A DNA stretch of 32,218 nt. Source: Sulfurospirillum sp. (lineage in GTDB: Bacteria; Campylobacterota; Campylobacteria; Campylobacterales; Sulfurospirillaceae). The stretch lies in NCBI GenBank assembly GCA_021206415.1, contig JAJOKG010000182.1, positions 1-32,218 of the forward strand, read 5' to 3'. Below, one piece after another: positions 7,560 to 16,639 of the stretch (position 1 is its first letter; every line of letters begins with the position of its first letter). The notes beneath the pieces were generated by a model that had not been told where the DNA came from, made no database searches, and saw only the letters and a list, made by a program, of their open reading frames with translations. The translations under genes and the position numbers were made by a program.

Positions 7560-7565
7560 ATCATA
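7560..7565 (-). promoter_or_regulatory. Possible -10 box for the cyclotransferase-like gene
   Basis: Minus strand GATATGAT, 20 bases before the start codon; close to consensus but without a clear -35. Confidence 0.35.
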
Positions 7566-7613
7566 TCACAGTATGATACACTATGGTTGCTCAAAAAAAT
7601 GTGCAAATAAAGA

Positions 7614-7619
7614 TATAAT
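7614..7619 (+). promoter_or_regulatory. -10 box for the ogt operon
   Basis: AGATATAATAAG contains an exact TATAAT 36 bases before the ogt ATG. Palindrome copy 6 lies in the resulting short leader. Confidence 0.6.
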
Positions 7620-7635
7620 AAGCATCAAATCCTCT

Positions 7636-7645
7636 TTACATGTAA
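7636..7645. repeat. TTACATGTAA palindrome, copy 6
   Basis: Exact copy in the ogt leader; its right edge runs into AAAGG, which serves as the ribosome site of ogt. Confidence 0.95.
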
Positions 7646-7654
7646 AGGTTAAAT

Positions 7655-8110
7655 ATGGTGAAGTGCACGTTTGAATCTCCTTTGGGGTTATTACTAGCAC
7701 AGGCGAATGCGCAGGGAATTTGCGTATTAGATTTTACATGTAAGGATGAAAAACACGCCGAAGAGAATGGGCATATTATTCAGCTTAGAAGAGAGTTGGA
7801 TGCCTATTTTGAGGGAAAATTAAAGCAGTTTTTAGTACCTTTGGTGCCCATGGGAACACCGTTTCAAAGAGGTGTTTGGGAGGTTTTGCGAGCGATTCCT
7901 TACGGCAAGACCATCTCGTATAGCCGTGAAGCGGAGCTTTTGAAACACCCAAAGGCCGTGCGTGCGGTTGCCAATGCCAATGGCAAAAATCCCATTGCAA
8001 TTCTTATCCCGTGTCATCGGGTGATTGCCAAAGATGGAAGTATGGGTGGGTACAGCAGTGGGGTGTGGCGTAAAGAGTATCTTTTAAATTTGGAGCAACA
8101 GTATCGATGA
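7655..8110 (+). CDS. ogt: Methylated-DNA--protein-cysteine methyltransferase
   Basis: This DNA repair protein moves the alkyl group of O6-alkylguanine to its own cysteine. The acceptor is C120 in IPCHRVI. Upstream is the DNA-binding helix region with GTPFQRGVWEVLRAIPYGKT and the helix AVRAVANANG with R103. Length 151 aa is short but complete, lacking the N-terminal Ada part. The first gene of a plus-strand string, it overlaps the glycerate kinase gene by ATGA. Palindrome copy 7 encodes FTCK at residues 27-30. Confidence 0.95.
   Translation: MVKCTFESPLGLLLAQANAQGICVLDFTCKDEKHAEENGHIIQLRRELDAYFEGKLKQFLVPLVPMGTPFQRGVWEVLRAIPYGKTISYSREAELLKHPKAVRAVANANGKNPIAILIPCHRVIAKDGSMGGYSSGVWRKEYLLNLEQQYR
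7734..7743. repeat. TTACATGTAA palindrome, copy 7
   Basis: Exact copy inside ogt, read as Phe-Thr-Cys-Lys. Confidence 0.95.
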
Positions 8111-9249
8111 AAGTCGTCATAGCAATTGATTCGTATAAAGGGTGTGCAAGTTCGCAAGAGCTTTCAGGATGGATAGCAGAGGGTATTCGAAACGTCTACG
8201 CAGAAGCCGAGATTCAGGCCTGTTATATTGCCGATGGTGGCGAGGGAATGCTTCATGCCTTAATGCAAAATAGCGATGGTAAAATTATTACATGTAACGT
8301 ACATAACCCGTTGATGCAAGTCATTGAAGCGCAGTATGGTATCTTAAGTGACGGCATCACGGCGGTGATAGAAATGGCGCAAGCCTCAGGGCTTCCGTTA
8401 GTGCCTAAAGAGCAACGCAACCCATTAAAAACCACCACCTATGGCGTGGGAGAGTTGATAAAAGACGCACTTGGGAGAGGATGTCGCAAATTTATTGTGG
8501 GTATTGGTGGCAGTGCGACCAATGATGCGGGACTTGGGATGCTTCAAGCATTGGGGTACCGATTTTTAGATGAAAATGGTGATGTTTTGGGGTACGGTGG
8601 TGAGATTTTAGAGAGCATTGCGAGTGTGGATGTCTCAGATGTTGAGCCTTTGCTAGAGCAGTGTGAATTTAGCGTGGCGTGTGATGTGGACAATGTGATG
8701 TATGGCACCAAAGGGTGTGCGCAGGTCTATGCGCCACAAAAGGGGGCTGATGCGTTGATGGTGGAGCGTTTGGATGCGGGCATGGTGCATTTTTGTACTC
8801 TGCTTGAAAAAGCGTATGGCAAAGCCATAGCGCATGTAGCAGGTTCAGGTGCCGCTGGCGGTATGGGCGGAGGAATGCTGGCATTTTTAAACAATACCTC
8901 ACTTCGCTCGGGCATTGAGATTATCTTAGATGCCATGCATTTTGATGAAGCGCTTAAGGGTGCTAATCTTGTTATCACAGGTGAGGGGCGCATTGATACG
9001 CAATCACTCATGGGAAAAGTCTTAAGCGGGGTTTCCAAACGTGCGCATAAAGCGGGTGTGCCTTTGATCGCCTTAGGGGGTGGCATTGCTGATGATTTGG
9101 AGGTGCATGAGGGGATTGACGCCCTTTTTTCCATTATGCGCTACCCCATTGGTTTGGAAGAGGCGATGGAGAAAGAGCGCACCAAAATGCTGGTGATTAA
9201 AAGTACGACAGAGATTTTTAGATTGATTCGTGCTATTTTACGAAAGTGA
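8107..9249 (+). CDS. glxK: Glycerate kinase (GlxK/GarK family)
   Basis: The enzyme phosphorylates D-glycerate, the 2-phosphoglycerate-forming type being usual for this bacterial family. Family marks are MKVVIAIDSYKGCASS at the start, the IADGGEGM motif at residues 41-48, VGIGGSATNDAGLGML near 135-150, GSGAAGGMGGG near 245-255 and ITGEGRID near 290. Length 380 aa is typical. ATGA overlap with ogt suggests coupled translation, though the two jobs are unrelated. It could link to eno, elsewhere in the window, which uses 2-phosphoglycerate. Palindrome copy 8 encodes ITCN. Confidence 0.93.
   Translation: MKVVIAIDSYKGCASSQELSGWIAEGIRNVYAEAEIQACYIADGGEGMLHALMQNSDGKIITCNVHNPLMQVIEAQYGILSDGITAVIEMAQASGLPLVPKEQRNPLKTTTYGVGELIKDALGRGCRKFIVGIGGSATNDAGLGMLQALGYRFLDENGDVLGYGGEILESIASVDVSDVEPLLEQCEFSVACDVDNVMYGTKGCAQVYAPQKGADALMVERLDAGMVHFCTLLEKAYGKAIAHVAGSGAAGGMGGGMLAFLNNTSLRSGIEIILDAMHFDEALKGANLVITGEGRIDTQSLMGKVLSGVSKRAHKAGVPLIALGGGIADDLEVHEGIDALFSIMRYPIGLEEAMEKERTKMLVIKSTTEIFRLIRAILRK
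8288..8297. repeat. TTACATGTAA palindrome, copy 8
   Basis: Exact copy inside the glycerate kinase gene, read as Ile-Thr-Cys-Asn. Confidence 0.95.
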
Positions 9250-9252
9250 TAA

Positions 9253-10579
9253 ATGAAACATAAAGAACTGATTTTAATTAACGATTTTTTACACCAATAC
9301 CACAAAATTTCCTCGATTTACCGTGTGGACGATAATGTCTTACGCATTGTGTTTGAAGCAGGGGAAGCGCTTTTTATTGACCTCTCACGCAATGATTCGT
9401 ACCTGTTTTACAAGAGCGATTTTAAACAATCCAAACGCTATAACGCTCCTTTTGACGTGCTCTTAAACAAACGCTTTGCTAATGCGAAAATTCTCTCCAT
9501 GAAGGTAGAAGAAAATAACCGTATTTGGCGCATCTGTGTGCTTTCAAGCTCAAGTTACAAAGCCTTTGAGACCACCTTACAACTGGAATTTACAGGGCGC
9601 AATACCAATGCGATTATCTTAGATGAAGACGAAGTAGTGTTGGAAGCTTTGCGTCACATTGATGCGAGTGTGAGCTTTCGCAGTGTCAAAGTGGGCGAGG
9701 TGTTAGAGCCTTTGCCACCTAAAGAGCTCAAAGAGAAGCCTTTTGAGATGGAAGGAAGCGTTGAGGATTATTTGCATGCAAGCTATGAAAAACGCTTACA
9801 TGTAAAGCTTCGTGAACTCAAAAATCAAAAAAAAAGCGGCTCTGGAGCGAAAGAGTGAAAAGCTTACCGAAGCGATGAATGCCCTAGAAAATGAGGAAGA
9901 ACTTTTAGCCAAAAGTGAGCAAGCGCACAAAGAGGCAACGCTGGTGTTAGCGCATTTGTATAGCATTAAAAATTATCAAGAGCGTGTGGAGCTTTATGAT
10001 TTTGATGGAGAACTTGTGAGCATTGCGTTACCTCTGGCGCATTCGCCTCAACACGCCGCTAATCTGCTCTATAAGAAGTCTAAAAAATTGCGTCAAAAAG
10101 CCTTTTCGATTCACAGACAGCGGGAAAATCTAGAAGAGAAACGCCTCTTTTTGGAGCGGATGATGGGGGTGATTGAAGGGGCAAGGGATTTGGAAGAGAT
10201 ACACATCTTAACGCCCAAAGTTACCAAGCAGAAGCAAAAGGGCGAAGATAACAATTATGAAACCTTTTGGCTGGAGGGGTACCGCATTTTGTTGGGTAAA
10301 AACGAGAAGGGAAATATCGCACTGTTGCAAGAGGCAAAAAAGAGCGACATTTGGTTACATGTAAAAGATTTACCTTCATCGCATGTGATTATTTGCACCG
10401 AAAAACAGAGCGTGCCTGAGCCTATTTTGATTTTTGCAGCGAAGTTGTGCGTGGATTTTAGCCTCTCTCAAAAAGGTGGCTATTTGGTCGATTATACCCA
10501 ACGTAAAAACGTGAAGCCCTTTGATGGAGCGAATGTTGCTTATGAGACGTATCAGACGCTCAAAATCTACAAAGAATAA
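9253..10579 (+). CDS. NFACT family protein, RqcH-like (one frameshift)
   Basis: NFACT proteins (RqcH in Bacillus, Rqc2 in eukaryotes) bind stalled large ribosomal subunits and direct alanine-tail addition; older annotation calls them fibronectin-binding. The N-terminal domain includes EFTGRNTNAIILDED (in pieces FTGRNTNAII), a coiled coil follows (ALENEEELLAKSEQAHKEA), then the NFACT-R domain with GYRILLGKNEKGN and DIWLHVKDLPSSHVI. Repaired length is 441 aa, slightly short for the family. The break is a nine-A run at 9827-9835; one base fewer gives NQKKAALERKSEKL. It starts three bases after the glycerate kinase stop. Palindrome copies 9 and 10 encode LHVK, the second within the conserved W-x-H-V motif. 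Confidence 0.9.
9796..9805. repeat. TTACATGTAA palindrome, copy 9
   Basis: Exact copy in the NFACT gene, read as Leu-His-Val. Confidence 0.95.
10355..10364. repeat. TTACATGTAA palindrome, copy 10
   Basis: Exact copy in the NFACT-R part, read as Leu-His-Val. Confidence 0.95.
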
Positions 10580-10582
10580 GTC

Positions 10583-10592
10583 TTACATGTAA
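10583..10592. repeat. TTACATGTAA palindrome, copy 11
   Basis: Exact copy between the NFACT gene and the acidic small protein gene; its right edge leads straight into AAGGAGGAG, the ribosome site. Confidence 0.95.
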
Positions 10593-10604
10593 AAGGAGGA
10601 GAGT

Positions 10605-10928
10605 ATGGCAGTAGGTCCTATTGGTAGTGTGGTGTATGCGAATCAAATGATGCCAGCACAATCAGCAAAGCAGATGGATTATCAAAACAGTGTTCAAATG
10701 CAAAACGCACTTGCCGCTGCCATGCAATCTGAAAAAGAAGATGAGGTGCAAGAGGTACGACCACCCGAGGAGAGTTATAAAATAGACCCTGAAAATGAGC
10801 ACGAACGTCATAAACACGATGAAGAAGAGCGTGAGGCGTCTCATGAAAACAAAAAAGAGGATGAGATTCAAGAAGAGGGTGAAGAGGTGGTTATTGTACA
10901 AAAGGGGCACTTGGATATTAAAGCTTAA
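10605..10928 (+). CDS. Small acidic protein of unknown function
   Basis: The 107-aa protein has an uncharged first half rich in Gln, Met and Ala (NQMMPAQSAKQMDYQNSVQM) and a second half of mixed charge, rich in Glu, Lys and His (EHERHKHDEEEREASHEN). It is probably disordered or coiled; there is no signal peptide, membrane segment or known motif. The His/Glu patches could bind metal, but this is only a guess. It has the strongest ribosome site nearby (AGGAGG). From memory, C. jejuni has a small coiled-coil gene at the same place between its NFACT gene and cdsA, so the position appears conserved. Confidence 0.8.
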   Translation: MAVGPIGSVVYANQMMPAQSAKQMDYQNSVQMQNALAAAMQSEKEDEVQEVRPPEESYKIDPENEHERHKHDEEEREASHENKKEDEIQEEGEEVVIVQKGHLDIKA

Positions 10929-10989
10929 CCTCACCTTTGGTTTGCTATCATTGTCTCTTACTTAAAATACTATCATAAAAGAGTTCCTT

Positions 10990-11754
10990 ATGAATTTTAA
11001 AACACTCTATGAATCCAATAAGCAACGTGTTCTTACAGGTCTTGTCATGTTGGGTTTTGCGTCATTGCTTGCTTTTTTAGATAACCTTATTTTGACATGG
11101 CTGGTTTTAGGGGTTGTCTATTTGTTCGCTTTTCATGAAGCGATGAATCTTTTTGATGTACGAGATGTTAAGCTTTATGTGTATGCTATTGTATTGTGGT
11201 TAGTGGCGTATATTTATCCTAATCCTGATGATTTGATTTATCTTGCGTTAATCGTGATGTTAGCGATTATGTCTTATACCAAAAAAGTAGATTACAAGCT
11301 GCTTGCACCTTTCTTTTATCCTTCGATTTCCATGCTCTTTTTATACGCACTTTACCATGATTTTGGCATGTCTGTATTGGTGTGGTTAGTGTTGGTTGTT
11401 GCCCTCACCGATACAGGTGCGTATTTTGTAGGAAAGAGTTTCGGTAAAACCTCTTTTTCTCCTTCTTCTCCCAATAAAACACTCGAAGGTGTTGCAGGGG
11501 GAATTGTCATAGGAAGTGTTGTGGGTGCTATGTATGGCACTTTCTTTATTCCTCTATGGCTCTCTGCTTTGATCGCATTTGCAAGTTCAGTAGCTTCCGT
11601 TTTTGGTGATTTGTTTGAGAGTTATTTGAAACGTGAGGCAGGAGTGAAAGACAGTGGCTCACTCTTCCCAGGGCATGGCGGTATGCTTGATAGACTTGAT
11701 GGTTATTTGTTTGGCGGTGTTGTGATGGTGATTTTACTGCGAGGATTGGCGTAA
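10990..11754 (+). CDS. cdsA: Phosphatidate cytidylyltransferase
   Basis: CdsA makes CDP-diacylglycerol from phosphatidate and CTP, the branch point of phospholipid synthesis, in the inner membrane. About seven hydrophobic segments are visible. The family signature near the C-terminus is KREAGVKDSGSLFPGHGGMLDRLDG in pieces: VKDSGSLFPGHGGMLDR with the two acidic residues of D-R-L-D. TDTGAYFVGKSFGKT precedes it. Length 254 aa is normal. The stop codon directly abuts the GTG start of dxr, as usual for the cdsA-dxr pair. Confidence 0.95.
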   Translation: MNFKTLYESNKQRVLTGLVMLGFASLLAFLDNLILTWLVLGVVYLFAFHEAMNLFDVRDVKLYVYAIVLWLVAYIYPNPDDLIYLALIVMLAIMSYTKKVDYKLLAPFFYPSISMLFLYALYHDFGMSVLVWLVLVVALTDTGAYFVGKSFGKTSFSPSSPNKTLEGVAGGIVIGSVVGAMYGTFFIPLWLSALIAFASSVASVFGDLFESYLKREAGVKDSGSLFPGHGGMLDRLDGYLFGGVVMVILLRGLA

Positions 11755-12823
11755 GTGATTATTTTAGGCTCAACAGGCTCTATTGGTGTCAATGCGCTGA
11801 TTATTGCCAAGCGTTTTGGTATGGAAATTGAGGCATTAGTCGCTGGTAAAAACATAGCACTTTTAAATGAGCAAATCAAAGAGCATCATCCTAAATATGT
11901 TGCTATTTCTGATGAAAAAGATCGTCATTTGGTGAAACACAGTGAAGTGTTTGTGGGTAAAGAGGGTATTTTAGAGCTTTTACAAAAGACACAAAGCTTT
12001 TTGGTAGTCAATGCGCTTGTGGGTTTTGTGGGACTCGCACCCAGTATTGAAGCACTGCGTTTAGGTAAACGCCTTGCCTTAGCCAATAAAGAGTCGTTAG
12101 TTGTGGCAGGACATCTTTTGGATACTTCTCGTATTACTCCCATTGATAGTGAACACTTTGGTTTATGGTATTTGTTGGGGAATCGTCCTGTTTTGGGGAT
12201 GACTATTACCGCAAGCGGTGGTGCTTTTAGAGACACACCTTTAACAGAGCTTCCTCATATGTCGTTTCAAGATGCGCTCAAACATCCTAACTGGAGCATG
12301 GGGGCTAAAATAACCATTGATAGTGCAACCATGACCAATAAACTTTTTGAACTTTTAGAAGCGAGGTGGCTTTTTGGGTGTGAAAAGTTGGATGCGATTA
12401 TTGAACCACAATCCATTATTCATGCATTTGTTCACTTTCAAGATGGAAGTACAACGGCGCATTTAGCCAAAGCTGATATGAAGCTTCCCATTGCATTTGC
12501 CCTTAGAGGAGAAATTGAAGAGGCTATTTTGCCTTCTATTGATTTATCTGAAATTGGCTCTTTCTCTTTTCAAAAAAATTGATAAAGAGCGTTATCCGAT
12601 TTGGGAAATCAAGGATGAAATACTCGCACATCCCACACGGGGTGTTGTGATTAATGCGGCCAATGAGGTAGGCATTGCTAAATTTTACAATCGTGAAATC
12701 TCTATTTTAGATCTTGCACGTTTAACCTTAAAGGCGTATCGATTTTTTGAAAATGTTAATCCTAAAAGTTTGGATGAGGTTTTTGAAATTGATCGTGAAG
12801 TGCGTCAGTATTGCTTAAAATAA
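11755..12823 (+). CDS. dxr: 1-deoxy-D-xylulose 5-phosphate reductoisomerase (one frameshift)
   Basis: Dxr makes 2-C-methyl-D-erythritol 4-phosphate with NADPH in the non-mevalonate isoprenoid pathway. The NADPH-binding GSTGSIG motif is at residues 5-11; substrate and metal residues lie in ANKESLVVAG, PIDSEH and TASGGAFRD, and the catalytic loop in HPNWSMGAKITIDSATM. The start is GTG 11755 right after cdsA. The frame breaks at a seven-A run at 12572-12578; one base fewer gives SFQKIDKERYPIWEIK and a 355-aa protein of normal length. No palindrome copy lies in cdsA or dxr. Confidence 0.94.
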
Positions 12824-12860
12824 AAGCAGTTCACTTACATTTTTTGTTTCATTTGTAGAT

Positions 12861-12866
12861 TATAAT
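12861..12866 (+). promoter_or_regulatory. -10 box for the uracil permease gene
   Basis: GATTATAATTAGG holds an exact TATAAT 55 bases before the start codon, immediately followed by a perfect inverted repeat. Confidence 0.6.
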
Positions 12867-12890
12867 TAGGCTTCAGGTATTTGAAGCCTA
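12867..12890 (+). promoter_or_regulatory. Perfect 9-bp inverted repeat at the transcription start
   Basis: TAGGCTTCA and TGAAGCCTA are separated by six bases and begin right after the -10 box. This could be a repressor operator, a stabilising hairpin at the RNA 5' end, or the terminator of dxr; the lack of a following T run argues against the last. Confidence 0.6.
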
Positions 12891-12921
12891 AAGAACGATA
12901 TTTCATTTTAAAGAGGTTTGA

Positions 12922-14171
12922 ATGCTCCATCGTACCGATTATGTTCTTCGCTTAAAGGACAGTATTATAGGGTTGCAATTTTTATTTGTTGCTTTTGGTG
13001 CATTGGTATTGGTGCCGATGCTTACAGGATTAGATTCTAATGTTGCGCTGTTTACCGCAGGGGCTGGAACACTGATATTTCAATTGGTAACACGTAAACT
13101 ATTCCTCCTGTTTTTTTAGCTTCCTCTTTTGCTTTTATCGCACCTATCTTGTATGGCGTGAAAACATGGGGTATTGCAGGAACGATGAGTGGATTGGTTG
13201 CGGCGGGTTTGTTTTATGTGCTTTTGAGCATCTTAATTCATCTTCGAGGGAGTGGTTTTATTCATAAACTTTTACCGCCTGTGGTCACGGGTCCTGTTAT
13301 TATGACTATTGGTTTAATTCTCTCTCCTGTGGCAGTCAATATGGCAATGGGCAAAACGGGCGATGGAAGCATCGTGTTGGTACCATTCCATCATGCGATT
13401 GCTATCTCATTGTCTGCGTTAATTATCACGATGTTGATTACGCTTTTAGGTAAGGGTGTCTTTCGTTTATTGCCTATTATGTTCGGCATTATGGGTGGGT
13501 ACAGCATTGCCCTTGCTTTAGGAGTTGTGAATTTTGATGCCGTCATGAATGCTCCATGGTTTGCGATCCCTTCTTTTGTAACACCTGAATTAAATTGGGA
13601 AGCTATTTTATACATTTTACCCATTGCTATTGCACCTGCTGTTGAGCATGTGGGGGATATGTTAGCGATTAGTAATGTGACTAAACGGGATTATTTGGAA
13701 AAACCTGGTTTGAAGAAAACGTTATTAGGAGATGGACTTGCTACGAGTTTTGCCGCTTTTCTAGGAGGCCCTCCCAATACAACATACTCAGAAGTCACAG
13801 GCGCTGTCACCATTACAAAAGCGTATAATCCTGCTATTATGACATGGGCGGCGTTGTGTGCCATTGTATTAGCGTTTGTAGGAAAATTGGGCGGATTTTT
13901 AGCCACAATCCCTGTGCCTGTTATGGGGGGTATTTTATTGTTATTATTCGGGTTAATTGCATCTATTGGTATGGAAACGTTGATTAAAGGCAAAGTCGAT
14001 ATGGCTGATCCTCGTAATATGATTATTGTTTCGATTATTTTAGTGTTTGCTATTGGTGGTATGAGTTTTGATTTGGGCGGTGTGAAGTTTAGTGGCATTG
14101 GATTAGGTGCTATCGTTGGTATTGTGTTAAATTTTGTATTACCAAAAACACGCCATTTTGATGGCTATTAA
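12922..14171 (+). CDS. uraA: Uracil permease, NCS2 family (one frameshift)
   Basis: This proton-coupled nucleobase importer has about 14 membrane segments. It resembles E. coli UraA closely: GLQFLFVAFGALVLVPML at the start, AVEHVGDMLAISN carrying the substrate-binding Glu and the neighbouring His, and GGPPNTTYSEVTG carrying the second Glu. A sibling substrate such as xanthine is less likely given those motifs. Repaired length is 416 aa. The frame breaks near 13096-13098 (AAA); one more A gives VTRKTIPPVFLASSFAFI. An AGAGG site precedes the ATG. The promoter carries a 9-bp dyad. Confidence 0.9.
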
Positions 14172-14183
14172 AAAGGAGTTTGC

Positions 14184-15512
14184 ATGGAGTTATTAGAAGG
14201 ATTGATTTCTAGCCTTTCATCCATTATTTGGGGTCCTCCAATGTTGATTTTACTCGTAGGTACGGGTATTTATTTAACCATTGTATTGAAGGGAATGCAG
14301 TTTTGGGCATTGCCTCATGCCTTAAAGCTCATTTTTCATAAAGAGCATGATGGAGAGGGTGAAATCAGCCATTTTGCCGCCCTTATGACCGCACTTGCTG
14401 CAACCGTGGGTATTGGTAATATCGTAGGTGTTGCTACGGCGATTACGTTGGGTGGACCTGGGGCTATTTTTTGGATGTGGGTCACAGGACTTGTTGGTAT
14501 GGCAACAAAATACTCCGAAGCAGTTCTTGCGGTTAAATACCGTCAAAAAGGGCATCATGGGTTTAAAGGTGGACCAATGTACTACTTAACGTATGGTTTA
14601 AATATGCCTCGTCTTGGTATGGCATTTGCTGTTTTTACAGCACTGGCTGCATTTGGTATCGGCAATATGACACAAGCTAACGCTGTGGCACAAATTTTAC
14701 ATACCCAAATGGCTATTCCAACATGGGTAAGTGGTATTGTACTTTTAACCTTAACAGCGATTGTTATTTTGGGAGGTATTAAATCGATTGGTCGCTTTAC
14801 TTCTTTTTTAGTTCCGTTTATGATTTTGGTGTATGTTGCTGTAGCTTTGGTGATTTTGTTGATGAACGTCGATAAAATTGGTGGTGCTTTTGGTCTTATT
14901 TTTTACCACGCCTTCAATCCGATTGCAGCAGGCGGTGGTTTTATTGGCGCAACGATGGCCGCTGCGATTCGTTATGGTGTGGCACGGGGTGTCTTTTCTA
15001 ATGAATCAGGTTTAGGCTCTGCACCGATTGCTGCTGCTGCTGCTAAAACCAATGATCCTGTACGTCAAGCACTTGTGAGTATGACACAGACGTTCATTGA
15101 TACCTTAGTTGTATGTACAATGACCGCATTGATTATTTTGATTTCACCGTTTTGGGAACAAGGGGTGAGTGCTGGAACGTTAACGATGCAAAGTTTTCAG
15201 CTTCACTTGGGTTCATTTGGGAGTATTGTCGTGGTGCTCTCGACGGTTTTGTTTGCTTATTCAACCATTTTAGGATGGAGTTATTATGGTGAAAAAGCGT
15301 TTGAGTATATTTTTGGAGAGCGTTTTGTTCGTTTATACCGTGTTTTATTTATTGCAGGTGTAATGGTGGGTTCTATGATGAAGCTAGAATTTGTGTGGAA
15401 CTTCTCTGACTTAACCAATGGATTGATGGCGATTCCAAACTTAATTGCGTTGATTTTACTGGCTAAAGTTGTCTCCAGCGAGAGCAAGCGTTATTTTGAG
15501 ACACTAAAATAA
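14184..15512 (+). CDS. Alanine or glycine:cation symporter (AGCS family)
   Basis: AGCS proteins import alanine or glycine with sodium. The family pattern is present: HFAALMTALAATVGIGNIVGVATAI near residues 60-85, GPGAIFWMWVTGLVGMATKYSE (read in pieces, such as FWMWVTGLVGMATK), and YGVARGVFSNESGLGSAPIAAAAA near 265-290. About ten membrane segments, 442 aa, normal length. It follows uraA by 12 bases with a strong AAAAGGAG site, so it is probably co-transcribed with it. The amino acid transported cannot be told from the sequence. Confidence 0.93.
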   Translation: MELLEGLISSLSSIIWGPPMLILLVGTGIYLTIVLKGMQFWALPHALKLIFHKEHDGEGEISHFAALMTALAATVGIGNIVGVATAITLGGPGAIFWMWVTGLVGMATKYSEAVLAVKYRQKGHHGFKGGPMYYLTYGLNMPRLGMAFAVFTALAAFGIGNMTQANAVAQILHTQMAIPTWVSGIVLLTLTAIVILGGIKSIGRFTSFLVPFMILVYVAVALVILLMNVDKIGGAFGLIFYHAFNPIAAGGGFIGATMAAAIRYGVARGVFSNESGLGSAPIAAAAAKTNDPVRQALVSMTQTFIDTLVVCTMTALIILISPFWEQGVSAGTLTMQSFQLHLGSFGSIVVVLSTVLFAYSTILGWSYYGEKAFEYIFGERFVRLYRVLFIAGVMVGSMMKLEFVWNFSDLTNGLMAIPNLIALILLAKVVSSESKRYFETLK

Positions 15513-15518
15513 ACGACC

Positions 15519-16639
15519 ATGTTTCGCCTCTCTTTTGCTCTGGTTGCGATTGCTGTTTTATCGCTCATTAATTATTATGCGTACAGACGCTTTTTGAAGC
15601 GTCTGGATTTTTTAGTGGGGTATCAGCTTTGGATTAAAGGGGTCATGTTTTTGATGACCCTTTGTGAAATTGGCTATTTTTTAGTATTACGTTTAGATAG
15701 TTTAGATCCTTTTTTATATGCGCTTTTTTCTTCGATGATTGGTGTTTCATTTATGCTTTTTTGTGTGGCATTGCTCTACGATTTGTTTCATCTTCCCTAT
15801 GCCAAAATTCCGCATGATTACTCCAGACGACTTTTTCTCAAAATGGTTTTTGATGTCACGATGCTGGTTTTAGCATTTTCATATATGATTAAAGGGTTTT
15901 TCAATGGTATGAAATCGCCGTTGATCAAAGAGGTGGATGTTGTCATTGAGGGCTTGGATGAAGGGTTGAGCATTGTGCAGATTAGTGATGTGCACATTGG
16001 TAAAGTTTTAGGCAAAGCGTTTATGGATGAGATTGTGCAAAAAATCAATACATTAAACGCCGATGTAGTTGTTATTACGGGCGATTTGGTGGATATGCCT
16101 GTGGCTCAAATTGGGAATACCCTAGACGCCCTACGTGAGATAAAAAGCCATTTAGGTGTCTTTTTTGTACCAGGGAATCATGAGTATTTTTACGGAGTTC
16201 ACACGATTATGGATTTTCTTAAAACACGGGGTGTTCAGGTGTTAGAGAATGATTCTGTGGTCATTAACGAGCGTATCAATTTAGTGGGAGTGACGGATAT
16301 GATGGGCAAACGCTTTGATTTCTTACCGCCGGATTTAACAAAAGCCTTTTTACATGTAAGGATGATTTACCCACGATTTTACTCTCCCATCAACCTAAAA
16401 TTGTCAAAGAGCTTAAGGGTGAAAAGATAGATTTAATTCTCAGCGGTCATACGCATGGTGGACAAATTTTCCCCTTTGGGCTTTTAGTGCTTCTTGACCA
16501 GCCATATTTGAGCGGACTTTATCAGCACTCTAAACGCACACAGATTTTTGTGAGCAATGGTGCTGGGTATTGGGGGCCTGCGGTTCGGGTGATGGCACCT
16601 AGTGAAATTGTAAAACTCAATCTTAAGCCTAAAGCATGA
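15519..16639 (+). CDS. Membrane-anchored metallophosphoesterase (one frameshift)
   Basis: Four membrane segments (about 1-20, 36-57, 62-90, 107-128) precede a YaeI-like calcineurin-fold domain. Metal-site motifs are D157 and H159 in SDVHIG, GD at 188-189, GNHE at 219-222, and GHTHGGQ near the C-terminus. Related proteins cleave phosphodiesters or UDP-sugars; the substrate is not known. Repaired length is 373 aa. The break is at 16358-16359 inside palindrome copy 12: one more A gives LHVKDDLPTILLSHQPKIV, and without it the GHTHGG motif would be lost. The stop overlaps the lipoprotein start (ATGA). Confidence 0.9.
16350..16359. repeat. TTACATGTAA palindrome, copy 12
   Basis: Exact copy in the metallophosphoesterase gene, read as Leu-His-Val; it is also the site of a one-base frameshift. 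Confidence 0.95.

Noticed and set aside
12824-12921. The dyad at 12867-12890 as the dxr terminator
   Set aside because: It overlaps the start of a likely promoter and is not followed by a T run, so I kept it as a regulatory site with termination as a minor alternative.
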